Of a DNA stretch of 6,432 nucleotides, positions 1 through 6,432 are shown piece by piece (positions within the stretch are counted from its first letter, which is position 1; every line of letters starts with the position of its first letter). The notes under the pieces were generated by a model that saw only the letters and a list, made by a program, of their open reading frames with translations, was not told where the DNA came from and did no database searches. The stretch spans positions 1 to 6,432 of the forward strand of contig JAFGIT010000142.1 in the NCBI GenBank assembly GCA_016929465.1. Direction: 5' to 3'. The DNA comes from Candidatus Coatesiibacteriota bacterium (lineage in GTDB: Bacteria; B130-G9). Made by a program: the position numbers and the translations under genes.

Positions 1-585
1 CGGATCGAGATGCACTTTCTGCCCGACGTTTACGTCAGATGCGGCGAATGTGGCGGGATGCGCTTCAACCGAGAGACGCTCGAAGTGCGATATAAGGGCC
101 GAAACATCTCCGAGGTACTGGACATGTCGGTCGAGGAAGCGCTCACCTTCTTCGAGAACATTCCCAGGCTGAAGGAGAGGCTGCAGACGCTATATGATGT
201 CGGCCTCGGCTATATCAGGCTCGGGCAGCCGGCGACCACGCTCTCCGGCGGAGAGGCTCAGCGGATCAAGCTTTCGAAGGAACTCTCGAGACGCGCAACC
301 GGCGACACGCTGTACATCCTCGACGAGCCGACAACAGGCCTCCACTTCGCGGACATCCACAAGCTGCTCGATGTGCTCTTCCAGCTTGTTGACGCGGGGA
401 ATACGGTCGTGATGATCGAGCACAACCTGGATGTCATCAAGTCCGCGGACCATATAATAGACCTCGGTCCCGAGGGAGGCGACGCCGGTGGATTCGTTGT
501 CGCGACCGGTACTCCGGAGCAGGTCGCAAGGAATCCGAGGTCGTACACCGGTCAGTTCCTATGCAAGGTGCTCGATAGCCGTTGA
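1..585 (+). CDS. uvrA: UvrABC excinuclease subunit A, C-terminal fragment (5' end outside window)
   Basis: This is the last 194 residues of UvrA, the ATPase that recognises damaged DNA with UvrB in nucleotide excision repair. The frame is open at base 1 and ends at TGA 583-585, so the gene starts upstream; full-length UvrA is usually about 940 residues. The fragment begins in the second half of the C-terminal zinc module, with Cys14 and Cys17 (CGEC) flanked by the typical family text MHFLPDVYV and [11 protein letters not shown]. The second ABC ATPase domain follows: signature LSGGEAQR at fragment residues 81-88, Walker B plus D-loop [10 protein letters not shown] at 106-115, and the switch histidine in VVMIEHN (His141). 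It ends with the usual short tail after the GTPEQVA segment. No frameshift or lost motif is visible. The 392-base spacer that follows separates it from metK, so it is probably not in the same transcription unit. Confidence 0.97.
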   Translation, partial: RIEMHFLPDVYVRCGECGGMRFNRETLEVRYKGRNISEVLDMSVEEALTFFENIPRLKERLQTLYDVGLGYIRLGQPATTLSGGEAQRIKLSKELSRRATGDTLYILDEPTTGLHFADIHKLLDVLFQLVDAGNTVVMIEHNLDVIKSADHIIDLGPEGGDAGGFVVATGTPEQVARNPRSYTGQFLCKVLDSR

Positions 586-741
586 GAGCAAAGTCTTCAG
601 AGCGATTTCGGCGACTGGAAAAGTGGCTTTGATCTAGCGTCGGATTGTGATTTGTGCTGAGCCAGCGTGCGTCAATTATGAAATCATTGAGAACCAGAGC
701 CGATTAGATGTGTTTAATCCTTGGAATACTCAGGGGAAAAG

Positions 742-770
742 TCATCACTCATCCCAACGGTGATTGATGA
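742..770 (+). repeat. Strong imperfect hairpin in the metK leader
   Basis: TCATCA (742-747) pairs with TGATGA (765-770). After one C/T mismatch (748/764), TCATC (749-753) pairs with GGTGA (759-763) through one G-U pair, leaving a five-base loop CCAAC (754-758). This gives 11 pairs in a 12-position stem. There is no T-run after it, so it does not look like an intrinsic terminator. It is the best-supported local inverted repeat of the spacer. Confidence 0.55.
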
Positions 771-778
771 GGCTATAA

Positions 779-821
779 GGTTTCACTTCCGACATGATTG
801 ATTTCGAGCTTTGTGAAATCA
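779..821 (+). repeat. Two mutually exclusive helices (possible switching segment)
   Basis: GGTTTCAC (779-786) can pair with GTGAAATC (813-820), giving 8 pairs including one G-U. The same 3' strand can instead pair with TGATTTC (799-805), giving a perfect 7-bp stem with GAAATCA (815-821) around a nine-base loop. The two structures cannot coexist. Competing helices of this kind are typical of regulatory leaders, but AT-rich sequence also produces them by chance. Confidence 0.35.
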
Positions 822-888
822 GGTCTGCAATCTCTGCTTTACATCCTGAAATGAGATGATATTTTCCCCATGCGTTTGGCCATGACAA

Positions 889-906
889 GGGAGGCTAAAT
901 TCTCCC
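889..906 (+). repeat. Short hairpin with CTAAAT loop, upstream of metK
   Basis: GGGAGG (889-894) pairs with TCTCCC (901-906), five Watson-Crick pairs plus one G-U, around a six-base loop CTAAAT. The 5' arm and loop contain GAGGCTAA, which recurs in the next hairpin. No T-run follows directly. Confidence 0.45.
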
Positions 907-914
907 AGAGACAA

Positions 915-961
915 TAGCTCCGCGGCCGAGGCTAATCTTCCGGTCGCGATTATAACGGCTA
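915..961 (+). repeat. GC-rich hairpin directly upstream of the metK ribosome binding site
   Basis: CGCGGCCG (921-928) pairs with CGGTCGCG (941-948), eight pairs including one G-U, around a 12-base loop that again contains GGCTAA. TAGC (915-918) and GCTA (958-961) could extend it across an internal loop. One base later comes T5 (963-967) and then the GGAGG of metK. The stem is therefore placed to affect ribosome access or to act as a weak attenuator. It is not a standard terminator, because 14 bases lie between the main stem and the T-run. Confidence 0.45.
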
Positions 962-967
962 CTTTTT

Positions 968-972
968 GGAGG
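968..972 (+). promoter_or_regulatory. metK ribosome binding site
   Basis: GGAGG lies five bases before ATG 978. It decides the start: the alternative in-frame TTG at 966 overlaps this site and would add four residues with no binding site of its own. Confidence 0.88.
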
Positions 973-977
973 TAGAT

Positions 978-2126
978 ATGCCGAGAACAGACTTCCTATT
1001 TACTTCGGAGTCCGTGACCGAGGGTCATCCGGACAAAATGGCGGACCAGATTTCCGATGCGATTCTGGATGCTGTATTCACATGCGATCCGAATGGCAGA
1101 GTGGCATGCGAGACATTCCTTACGACAGGGCTTGCGCTTGTTGCCGGCGAGATCACGACGGAATGCTACGCAGACATTCCCGCCATCGTTCGCGAGACCA
1201 TCAAGGACATTGGATATACGCACGCCAAGTATGGCTTCGACTATCAGACGTGCGCGGTTCTCACCGCGATACACCCCCAGTCACCCGATATCGCGATGGG
1301 CGTTGATCCGGGCGGCGCGGGAGACCAGGGCCTGATGTTCGGCTATGCGACCGATGAGACCAAAGAGCTGATGCCTATGCCTATCATGCTCGCGCACAAG
1401 CTCTCACAAAGGCTCGCCGAAGTGCGGAAGAAGGGTATCGTTGATTACCTGAGACCTGATGGCAAGAGCCAGGTCACTGTGCGGTACAAGGATGGCGTCC
1501 CGGTGCATGTCGAGACGGTCGTAATCTCCTCCCAGCACGGCCCCGAGGTCAGCATTAAAGACCTGACCGAGGATATAGTTGAGCAAGTAATCGAGCCCAT
1601 CATCCCAGTTGCGCTGAGAAAAGACACCAAGTACTATGTGAATCCGACTGGCAGATTCGTTCTCGGTGGCCCCTCGGCCGACACCGGTCTAACGGGAAGG
1701 AAGATTATTGTTGATACCTACGGCGGAGTTGGAAGCCACGGTGGCGGTGCGTTCTCCGGCAAGGACCCATCGAAGGTGGACCGCTCCGGCTCATACATGG
1801 CAAGATATATCGCCAAGAATATCGTGGCAGCTGGCCTTGCGAAGAAGTGCGAAGTCCAGGTCGCTTATGCAATCGGTGTCGCGGAGCCCGTCTCGCTCAT
1901 GATCGACACATTCCAGACAGGCACGGTCGGATATCCGGCCCTCAAGAAGGCAGTCCGCGAGGTTTTCGATCTGACGCCTAATGGCATGATCAAGATGCTC
2001 GATCTCAGAAGGCCAATCTACCGCAAAACCGCTGCCTACGGGCACTTCGGAAGACAGGATCCTGAGTTCTCCTGGGAGAAGACAGATAAGGCGGACGAAC
2101 TGAAGGTCGCCTGCAAGGCAAAATAA
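978..2126 (+). CDS. metK: S-adenosylmethionine synthetase (methionine adenosyltransferase)
   Basis: MetK joins methionine and ATP to make S-adenosylmethionine, releasing phosphate and pyrophosphate; it is a cytoplasmic Mg2+/K+-dependent enzyme, usually a tetramer. The product is 382 residues, normal for bacterial MetK. The N-terminal [10 protein letters not shown] (residues 11-20) carries the catalytic His17 and a metal-binding Asp19. The central [13 protein letters not shown] (112-124) is a family signature, and the glycine-rich [16 protein letters not shown] (255-270) is the phosphate-binding loop with the conserved Lys and Asp residues. All three domains appear intact. ATG 978 is preferred because GGAGG lies at the right distance; TTG 966 is in frame but overlaps it. 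The gene follows a long, possibly structured leader and precedes ahcY by 38 bases, so the supply of SAM and the removal of its by-product are encoded together. Confidence 0.98.
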   Translation: MPRTDFLFTSESVTEGHPDKMADQISDAILDAVFTCDPNGRVACETFLTTGLALVAGEITTECYADIPAIVRETIKDIGYTHAKYGFDYQTCAVLTAIHPQSPDIAMGVDPGGAGDQGLMFGYATDETKELMPMPIMLAHKLSQRLAEVRKKGIVDYLRPDGKSQVTVRYKDGVPVHVETVVISSQHGPEVSIKDLTEDIVEQVIEPIIPVALRKDTKYYVNPTGRFVLGGPSADTGLTGRKIIVDTYGGVGSHGGGAFSGKDPSKVDRSGSYMARYIAKNIVAAGLAKKCEVQVAYAIGVAEPVSLMIDTFQTGTVGYPALKKAVREVFDLTPNGMIKMLDLRRPIYRKTAAYGHFGRQDPEFSWEKTDKADELKVACKAK

Positions 2127-2152
2127 AGACAACCAAACTCAATTAGAAACCA

Positions 2153-2159
2153 GGGAGAG
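2153..2159 (+). promoter_or_regulatory. ahcY ribosome binding site
   Basis: GGGAGAG is a purine-rich Shine-Dalgarno sequence five bases before ATG 2165. An in-frame TGA (2162-2164) abuts the ATG, so no longer N-terminus is possible. Confidence 0.8.
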
Positions 2160-2164
2160 ATTGA

Positions 2165-3421
<1,257 letters not shown>

Positions 3422-3465
3422 ATAAGAAGAGATACTCACTCTGCAATGTCGTTAGAACTTTTTGT

Positions 3466-3469
3466 GGGG
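3466..3469 (+). promoter_or_regulatory. topA ribosome binding site (weak)
   Basis: GGGG four bases before ATG 3474 is the only Shine-Dalgarno-like stretch. The in-frame TTG at 3462 overlaps the region and lacks its own site, so the ATG is chosen. A T5 run (3459-3463) precedes it, much as at metK. Confidence 0.55.
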
Positions 3470-3473
3470 TACT

Positions 3474-5903
3474 ATGGCTAAAAAATCGCTAGTGATTGTT
3501 GAGTCCCCGGCCAAGGCCAAGACTATAAATCGATACTTGGGCAAGGACTTCATTGTGAAGTCCTCTGCTGGACACGTTAAGGATCTTCCGCTCAGGAAGC
3601 TCGGCGTTGACGTGAACAACGGTTTCGTGCCCGAGTATGAAGTTGTGAAGGATAAGGTCCCGGTCATAAAGGACCTCAAATCCCTGTGCAAGAAGTCCGA
3701 AAAAGTCTATCTCGCCGCCGACCCTGATAGAGAAGGAGAGGCCATTTGCTGGCACCTATATCAGGAGCTTGGCTGCGAGGACGACCGCATTTTCAGAGTC
3801 CTCTTCACGGAGATCACAAAGAGCGGCATCGAACGGGGAATGTCGAACCCGCTCACGATCGATACGAACAGGGTGAACGCCCAGCAGGCGCGGCGCGTTC
3901 TCGACAGGCTCGTCGGATATCAGATAAGCCCGCTTCTAAGCCAGAAGGTAAGGCAAGGGCTATCCGCGGGTCGCGTTCAGTCGGTCGCACTCAGGTTCAT
4001 CTGTGATAAAGAGGCTGCGATAAGGGAGTTCCAGCCCGAGGAGTACTGGAGCATCGTTGCAACGCTTGTTGCGCCGAACGGCAAGGAAGTGAAAGCCGAG
4101 CTCATCAAGGTCGGCAATAAGGCCGTCAAGATCTCAAATGCTAAGGAAGCGCAGGAGGCCTACGACCAGATAAAGGCTGGCGGAAAATTCCTCATCTCGG
4201 AGATCAAAAAGGTCGAGAAGAAGCAGCCAGCGCCGCCGCCGTTGATTACGAGCACCATGCAGCAGGCAGCCTCATCGGACCTCCGGCTCGCGGCCAGAGT
4301 AACGATGGAACTCGCGCAGAGCCTCTACGAAGGTGTCGATGTCAAGGAGCTCGGTCCCGTCGGACTCATCACATACATGAGAACCGACTCGACTAGAATC
4401 GCACAGGACGCACAGGACGCTGCGAGAGACATGATCGGCAAGGTATTTGGTCCGGATTTTGTCCCGTCCAAGCCGAATGTGTTCAAGACCTCAAAGCGAG
4501 CGCAGGACGCGCACGAGGCGATCCGCCCGACCGATGTCTTCATGCACCCCGACGATATCAAGGACTACCTCTCGAAGGACCAGTTCAGGATTTACCGGCT
4601 GATCTGGGCCAGCTTTGTGGCGAGTCAGATGAAGCCGGCCGTATTCGATCGGACGACAGTCGACTTCCAGGTCGGTGAATATCTCTTCAGGGCGCAAGGT
4701 TCGATTAGGACCTTCGCGGGCTTCCAGAAGGTGTTCGAGGAACTCAATCACCACAAGAAGATGCAGAAGGATGTCCTGCTCCCACCACTCGAGCAGGGAC
4801 AGGAACTCAGACTGAAAGGCCTCGAGAAGAAACAGCACTTCACCGAGCCACCTCCCCGATTCACCGAGAGCACGCTCATAAAGGCGCTGGTCGAGGCTGG
4901 GATCGGACGGCCAAGCACATACGCGATGATCCTGAACACGATACGCATGCGCGAGTATGTGCAGATGGAAAAACGCGCCTTCAAAGCGACGCCGCTTGGA
5001 CTTTTGGTGAACCGGCTTCTGATAGCGAACTTCCCGCTGGTCCTGGACGTGAACTTCACCGCCGATATGGAGCGGCAGCTCGACTCCGTCGAGGAGGGAT
5101 CACTCGATTGGCAGGAGGCGATATCGAAGTTCTATGGCGACTTCTCGAAGGCAGTGAAGCATGCCGAGAAGAACATGGCGGTCCCGCAGCAGGAGACTCA
5201 ATACGTTTGCGAGCTCTGCAACAGCAAGATGCTGCTCAAATGGAGCAGGCGAAAAGGCTGGTTCCTCTCATGTTCCGCATACCCGAAGTGTAAGAACGGG
5301 AAGGACGTCATCTATGACACGCTGGGCAACCTCAAGGTGGTAGAGCCTAAGAAGAGCAAGGTCGCCTGCGATAAGTGCGGCCGCGAAATGGTGCTGAAGC
5401 AGTCCAGGTATGGCAGTTTCCTTGCCTGCTCGGGATATCCCGATTGCAGGAACACCAAGCCGGTACGCATGGATGAGCAGACCGGCGAGATGGTCGTCAT
5501 GAAGATGGAAGAGGTCGATGAGAAGTGTCCGAAGTGCGACGCGAAGCTGGTGGTGAAGCTCGGACGCGGCGGAAGGTTCCTCGCTTGTTCAGCGTACCCG
5601 AAGTGCACGTTCACCAAATCGATCAGCATCGGCGTTCCATGCCCTCAGGCGGATTGCGACGGCTATATCACCGAGAAGAGGACCAGGAAAGGCAAGGTCT
5701 TCTACGGGTGCAGCAACTACCCGAACTGCAAGTTCGCGGTCTGGGACAAGCCGATCTCCGAGAAGTGCCCATTCTGTGGTTCTCTGATGGTGACCAAGTT
5801 CGAGAGGGGCTCGGATCAGCCGACTTATATTTGCACGAACAGGGATTGCGGCCATAGGATCACCGATCTTAACCACGAGCGGGAGATCGTCGCTGAGAGC
5901 TGA
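3474..5903 (+). CDS. topA: DNA topoisomerase I (type IA) with five C-terminal zinc ribbons
   Basis: TopA relaxes negatively supercoiled DNA by cutting one strand through a 5'-phosphotyrosine link. The product is 809 residues from ATG 3474, close to other bacterial TopA. The Toprim domain is at the N-terminus: Glu10 in VIVESPAKAKTI is the general acid/base residue, and the metal-binding DxDxE is in DPDREGEA (83-90). The gate domains follow, with NAQQARRVLDRLVGYQISP (135-153), SAGRVQSVALR (164-174) and the catalytic Tyr301 in GLITYMRTDSTR (codon 4374-4376). HEAIRPT (347-353) and GIGRPSTYA (477-485) are also standard. From residue 579 the tail carries five CxnC...CxnC zinc ribbons. No frameshift or missing catalytic residue is seen. 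The gene sits in a tight same-strand run behind ahcY, with no terminator-like hairpin between them. Confidence 0.98.
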   Translation: MAKKSLVIVESPAKAKTINRYLGKDFIVKSSAGHVKDLPLRKLGVDVNNGFVPEYEVVKDKVPVIKDLKSLCKKSEKVYLAADPDREGEAICWHLYQELGCEDDRIFRVLFTEITKSGIERGMSNPLTIDTNRVNAQQARRVLDRLVGYQISPLLSQKVRQGLSAGRVQSVALRFICDKEAAIREFQPEEYWSIVATLVAPNGKEVKAELIKVGNKAVKISNAKEAQEAYDQIKAGGKFLISEIKKVEKKQPAPPPLITSTMQQAASSDLRLAARVTMELAQSLYEGVDVKELGPVGLITYMRTDSTRIAQDAQDAARDMIGKVFGPDFVPSKPNVFKTSKRAQDAHEAIRPTDVFMHPDDIKDYLSKDQFRIYRLIWASFVASQMKPAVFDRTTVDFQVGEYLFRAQGSIRTFAGFQKVFEELNHHKKMQKDVLLPPLEQGQELRLKGLEKKQHFTEPPPRFTESTLIKALVEAGIGRPSTYAMILNTIRMREYVQMEKRAFKATPLGLLVNRLLIANFPLVLDVNFTADMERQLDSVEEGSLDWQEAISKFYGDFSKAVKHAEKNMAVPQQETQYVCELCNSKMLLKWSRRKGWFLSCSAYPKCKNGKDVIYDTLGNLKVVEPKKSKVACDKCGREMVLKQSRYGSFLACSGYPDCRNTKPVRMDEQTGEMVVMKMEEVDEKCPKCDAKLVVKLGRGGRFLACSAYPKCTFTKSISIGVPCPQADCDGYITEKRTRKGKVFYGCSNYPNCKFAVWDKPISEKCPFCGSLMVTKFERGSDQPTYICTNRDCGHRITDLNHEREIVAES
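5208..5849 (+). other. Region of topA encoding five tandem zinc ribbons
   Basis: Cysteine quartets lie at residues 579/582/600/606, 632/635/652/658, 685/688/705/711, 723/728/746/752 and 765/768/787/792. The first four share the F/Y-x-x-C-S-x-YPxC core of TopA zinc ribbons; the fourth has CxxxxC instead of CxxC as its first pair. The fifth diverges (CTNRDCGH). In this family such ribbons bind single-stranded DNA and sometimes RNA polymerase. Repeat number varies between species, and five complete quartets is on the high side. Confidence 0.9.
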
Positions 5904-5955
5904 CCTCCAATTCTTCGGCGTTTCAGTTCGATACATCATTGACGCGGGTAGGTGA

Positions 5956-6432
5956 ATGAATCCCGTTACGCGCGCGGCAAGGACCGCCTACTACAAGTTC
6001 TTCGAGACGATCTCAAATGCCCTCCTGCCAAAGAGGGAGAGGCTGTTCGCACTCGGGACGCTGTTAGGCTGCATCCGCTATCGCGTGGGCTACATCGGCA
6101 GGATGCGCTCCAAGGCGGTCTATCTCCGGTACTTGCGGGAGGCACTACCTCACCTCGAGGAGAGAGAGCGTCGAGATGTTCTCAGGAAATTCTGGATCGA
6201 CCATGAGAAGTCATTCCTGGAGCTTTTCCTGATTCCGACTCTCACGAGAGAGAACATCGATGGATTCGTCCAGTTCGACGGCCTCGACGTGCTCGATGGG
6301 GCTCTGGCCAAGGGCAAGGGTGTGGTCCTCGCGGTCCCGCATTTCGGGAACTCTCGGCTCGCCCACATCGCGCTCGCGATAAAGGGCTATCCGATGAACG
6401 TCATCTCCTCCCGCTATGAGGAGGCATCGGAA
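5956..6432 (+). CDS. Lysophospholipid / lipid A-type acyltransferase (LpxL/HtrB-like), 5' part only
   Basis: The first 159 codons are present and the frame runs off the right edge; full-length relatives are about 290-310 residues. An in-frame TGA (5953-5955) touches ATG 5956, so this is the earliest possible start; the purine-rich GGGTAGG (5946-5952) is a modest binding site. The N-terminal part is basic and helix-like. The segment FWIDHEKSFLELFLIP (79-94) resembles the family's region before the catalytic core, and GKGVVLAVPHFGNSRL (120-135) matches the strand and active-site loop that carries HX4(D/E). His129 is present, but the fifth residue after it is Arg134 (codon 6355-6357), not Asp or Glu. 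Relatives transfer acyl chains to lipid A precursors or other glycolipids at the inner membrane. The exact substrate here is unknown, and the odd motif may mark a divergent subfamily. It lies 52 bases after topA. Confidence 0.8.
   Translation, partial: MNPVTRAARTAYYKFFETISNALLPKRERLFALGTLLGCIRYRVGYIGRMRSKAVYLRYLREALPHLEERERRDVLRKFWIDHEKSFLELFLIPTLTRENIDGFVQFDGLDVLDGALAKGKGVVLAVPHFGNSRLAHIALAIKGYPMNVISSRYEEASE

Larger units (their letters stand above)
733..869 (+). promoter_or_regulatory. Candidate structured RNA element in the metK leader
   Basis: GGGGAAAA at 733-740 is the exact reverse complement of TTTTCCCC at 862-869, so the two could form an 8-bp closing stem around 121 bases. Inside lie a strong hairpin (742-770) one base after the closing stem, two mutually exclusive helices (779-821), and a weak 4-bp hairpin (CATC 842-845 with GATG 855-858). 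A closing stem holding several branches ahead of a metK start is the layout expected of a riboswitch or other cis-regulatory RNA. I could not match it to the SAM-I, SAM-II, SAM-III, SAM-IV or SAH consensus as I remember them. One 8-base complementary pair is expected by chance in a spacer this long, so the closing stem alone is weak evidence. Confidence 0.3.
586..977. other. Long non-coding spacer between uvrA and metK
   Basis: These 392 bases hold no open frame with a recognisable protein and are visibly more AT-rich than the genes around them. Bases 586-732 show only a weak hairpin (TCAAT 672-676 with ATTGA 686-690) and no convincing uvrA terminator. Bases 733-961 hold several strong inverted repeats, listed separately, just upstream of the metK ribosome binding site. 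The other spacers in this window are 38-52 bases, so this one has room for a promoter and a long leader. I found no paired -35/-10 boxes at normal spacing. TATAAG (774-779) and TATAAC (951-956) resemble -10 boxes but have no partner. Confidence 0.75.

Noticed and set aside
687-718. Sigma-70 promoter TTGAGA ... TTTAAT
   Set aside because: The spacing is 20 bases, too long, and no better -10 lies at 16-18 bases.
951-956. TATAAC as the -10 box of metK
   Set aside because: No -35-like hexamer lies at 16-18 bases upstream, and the start would leave only a very short leader inside a GC-rich stem.
916-960. SAH or SAM riboswitch because of CCGAGGCT and AACGGCT near metK
   Set aside because: The remembered SAH core (AGCGCTGC paired with a downstream AACGGCGCT) is not completed here, and SAM-I/II/III/IV core bases are not seen. 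Infernal would be decisive.
966-977. TTG start adding four residues to MetK
   Set aside because: It overlaps the GGAGG that serves ATG 978; MetK homologues begin close to the ATG.
5525-5857. 110-codon plus-strand frame inside topA
   Set aside because: Out-of-frame shadow of the zinc-ribbon region; the real frame carries all cysteine quartets.
5589-5939. 116-codon minus-strand frame over the end of topA
   Set aside because: Antisense to conserved zinc ribbons, no recognisable product and no clear ribosome binding site.
5952-6206. GTG-initiated plus-strand frame of 84 codons
   Set aside because: It overlaps the acyltransferase in another frame, is arginine-rich like a shadow frame, and has no family resemblance; the frame from ATG 5956 has the recognisable motif and runs to the edge.

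Overview
The window is an ordinary bacterial chromosome segment, with all genes on the + strand. G+C is moderately high in the genes (mid-50s by eye) and clearly lower in one long spacer. It shows no mobile element, tRNA, rRNA or CRISPR array. UvrA, bacterial-type MetK, type IA TopA with a zinc-ribbon tail and an LpxL/HtrB-like acyltransferase all point to a bacterium. The S-adenosylhomocysteine hydrolase is the shorter form typical of archaea, Thermotoga and various deep-branching bacteria, so an uncultivated or deep-branching lineage is plausible. The phylum cannot be fixed from this sequence.

Layout: (1) 1-585, the C-terminal end of uvrA, cut by the left edge. (2) 586-977, a 392-base AT-richer spacer with no credible gene. 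It holds several strong inverted repeats that could fold into a structured 5' leader for metK. (3) 978-2126, metK. (4) 2165-3421, ahcY. (5) 3474-5903, topA with five four-cysteine zinc ribbons. (6) 5956-6432, the first 159 codons of a lysophospholipid/lipid A-type acyltransferase, cut by the right edge.

The four genes metK-ahcY-topA-acyltransferase are separated by only 38, 52 and 52 bases, with no obvious terminator between them, so they may be co-transcribed. MetK and AhcY form a coherent pair: MetK makes S-adenosylmethionine, and AhcY removes the S-adenosylhomocysteine left after methyl transfer, which would otherwise inhibit methyltransferases. TopA (DNA relaxation) and the acyltransferase (membrane lipid or glycolipid acylation) have no evident biochemical link to that pair.

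The coding part is mostly conserved housekeeping material. The items most worth a second look are the possible RNA leader upstream of metK, the short-type AhcY (possible S-inosylhomocysteine specificity), and an acyltransferase whose expected HX4(D/E) acidic residue reads as Arg. I do not see clear evidence of a wholly new multi-gene system.
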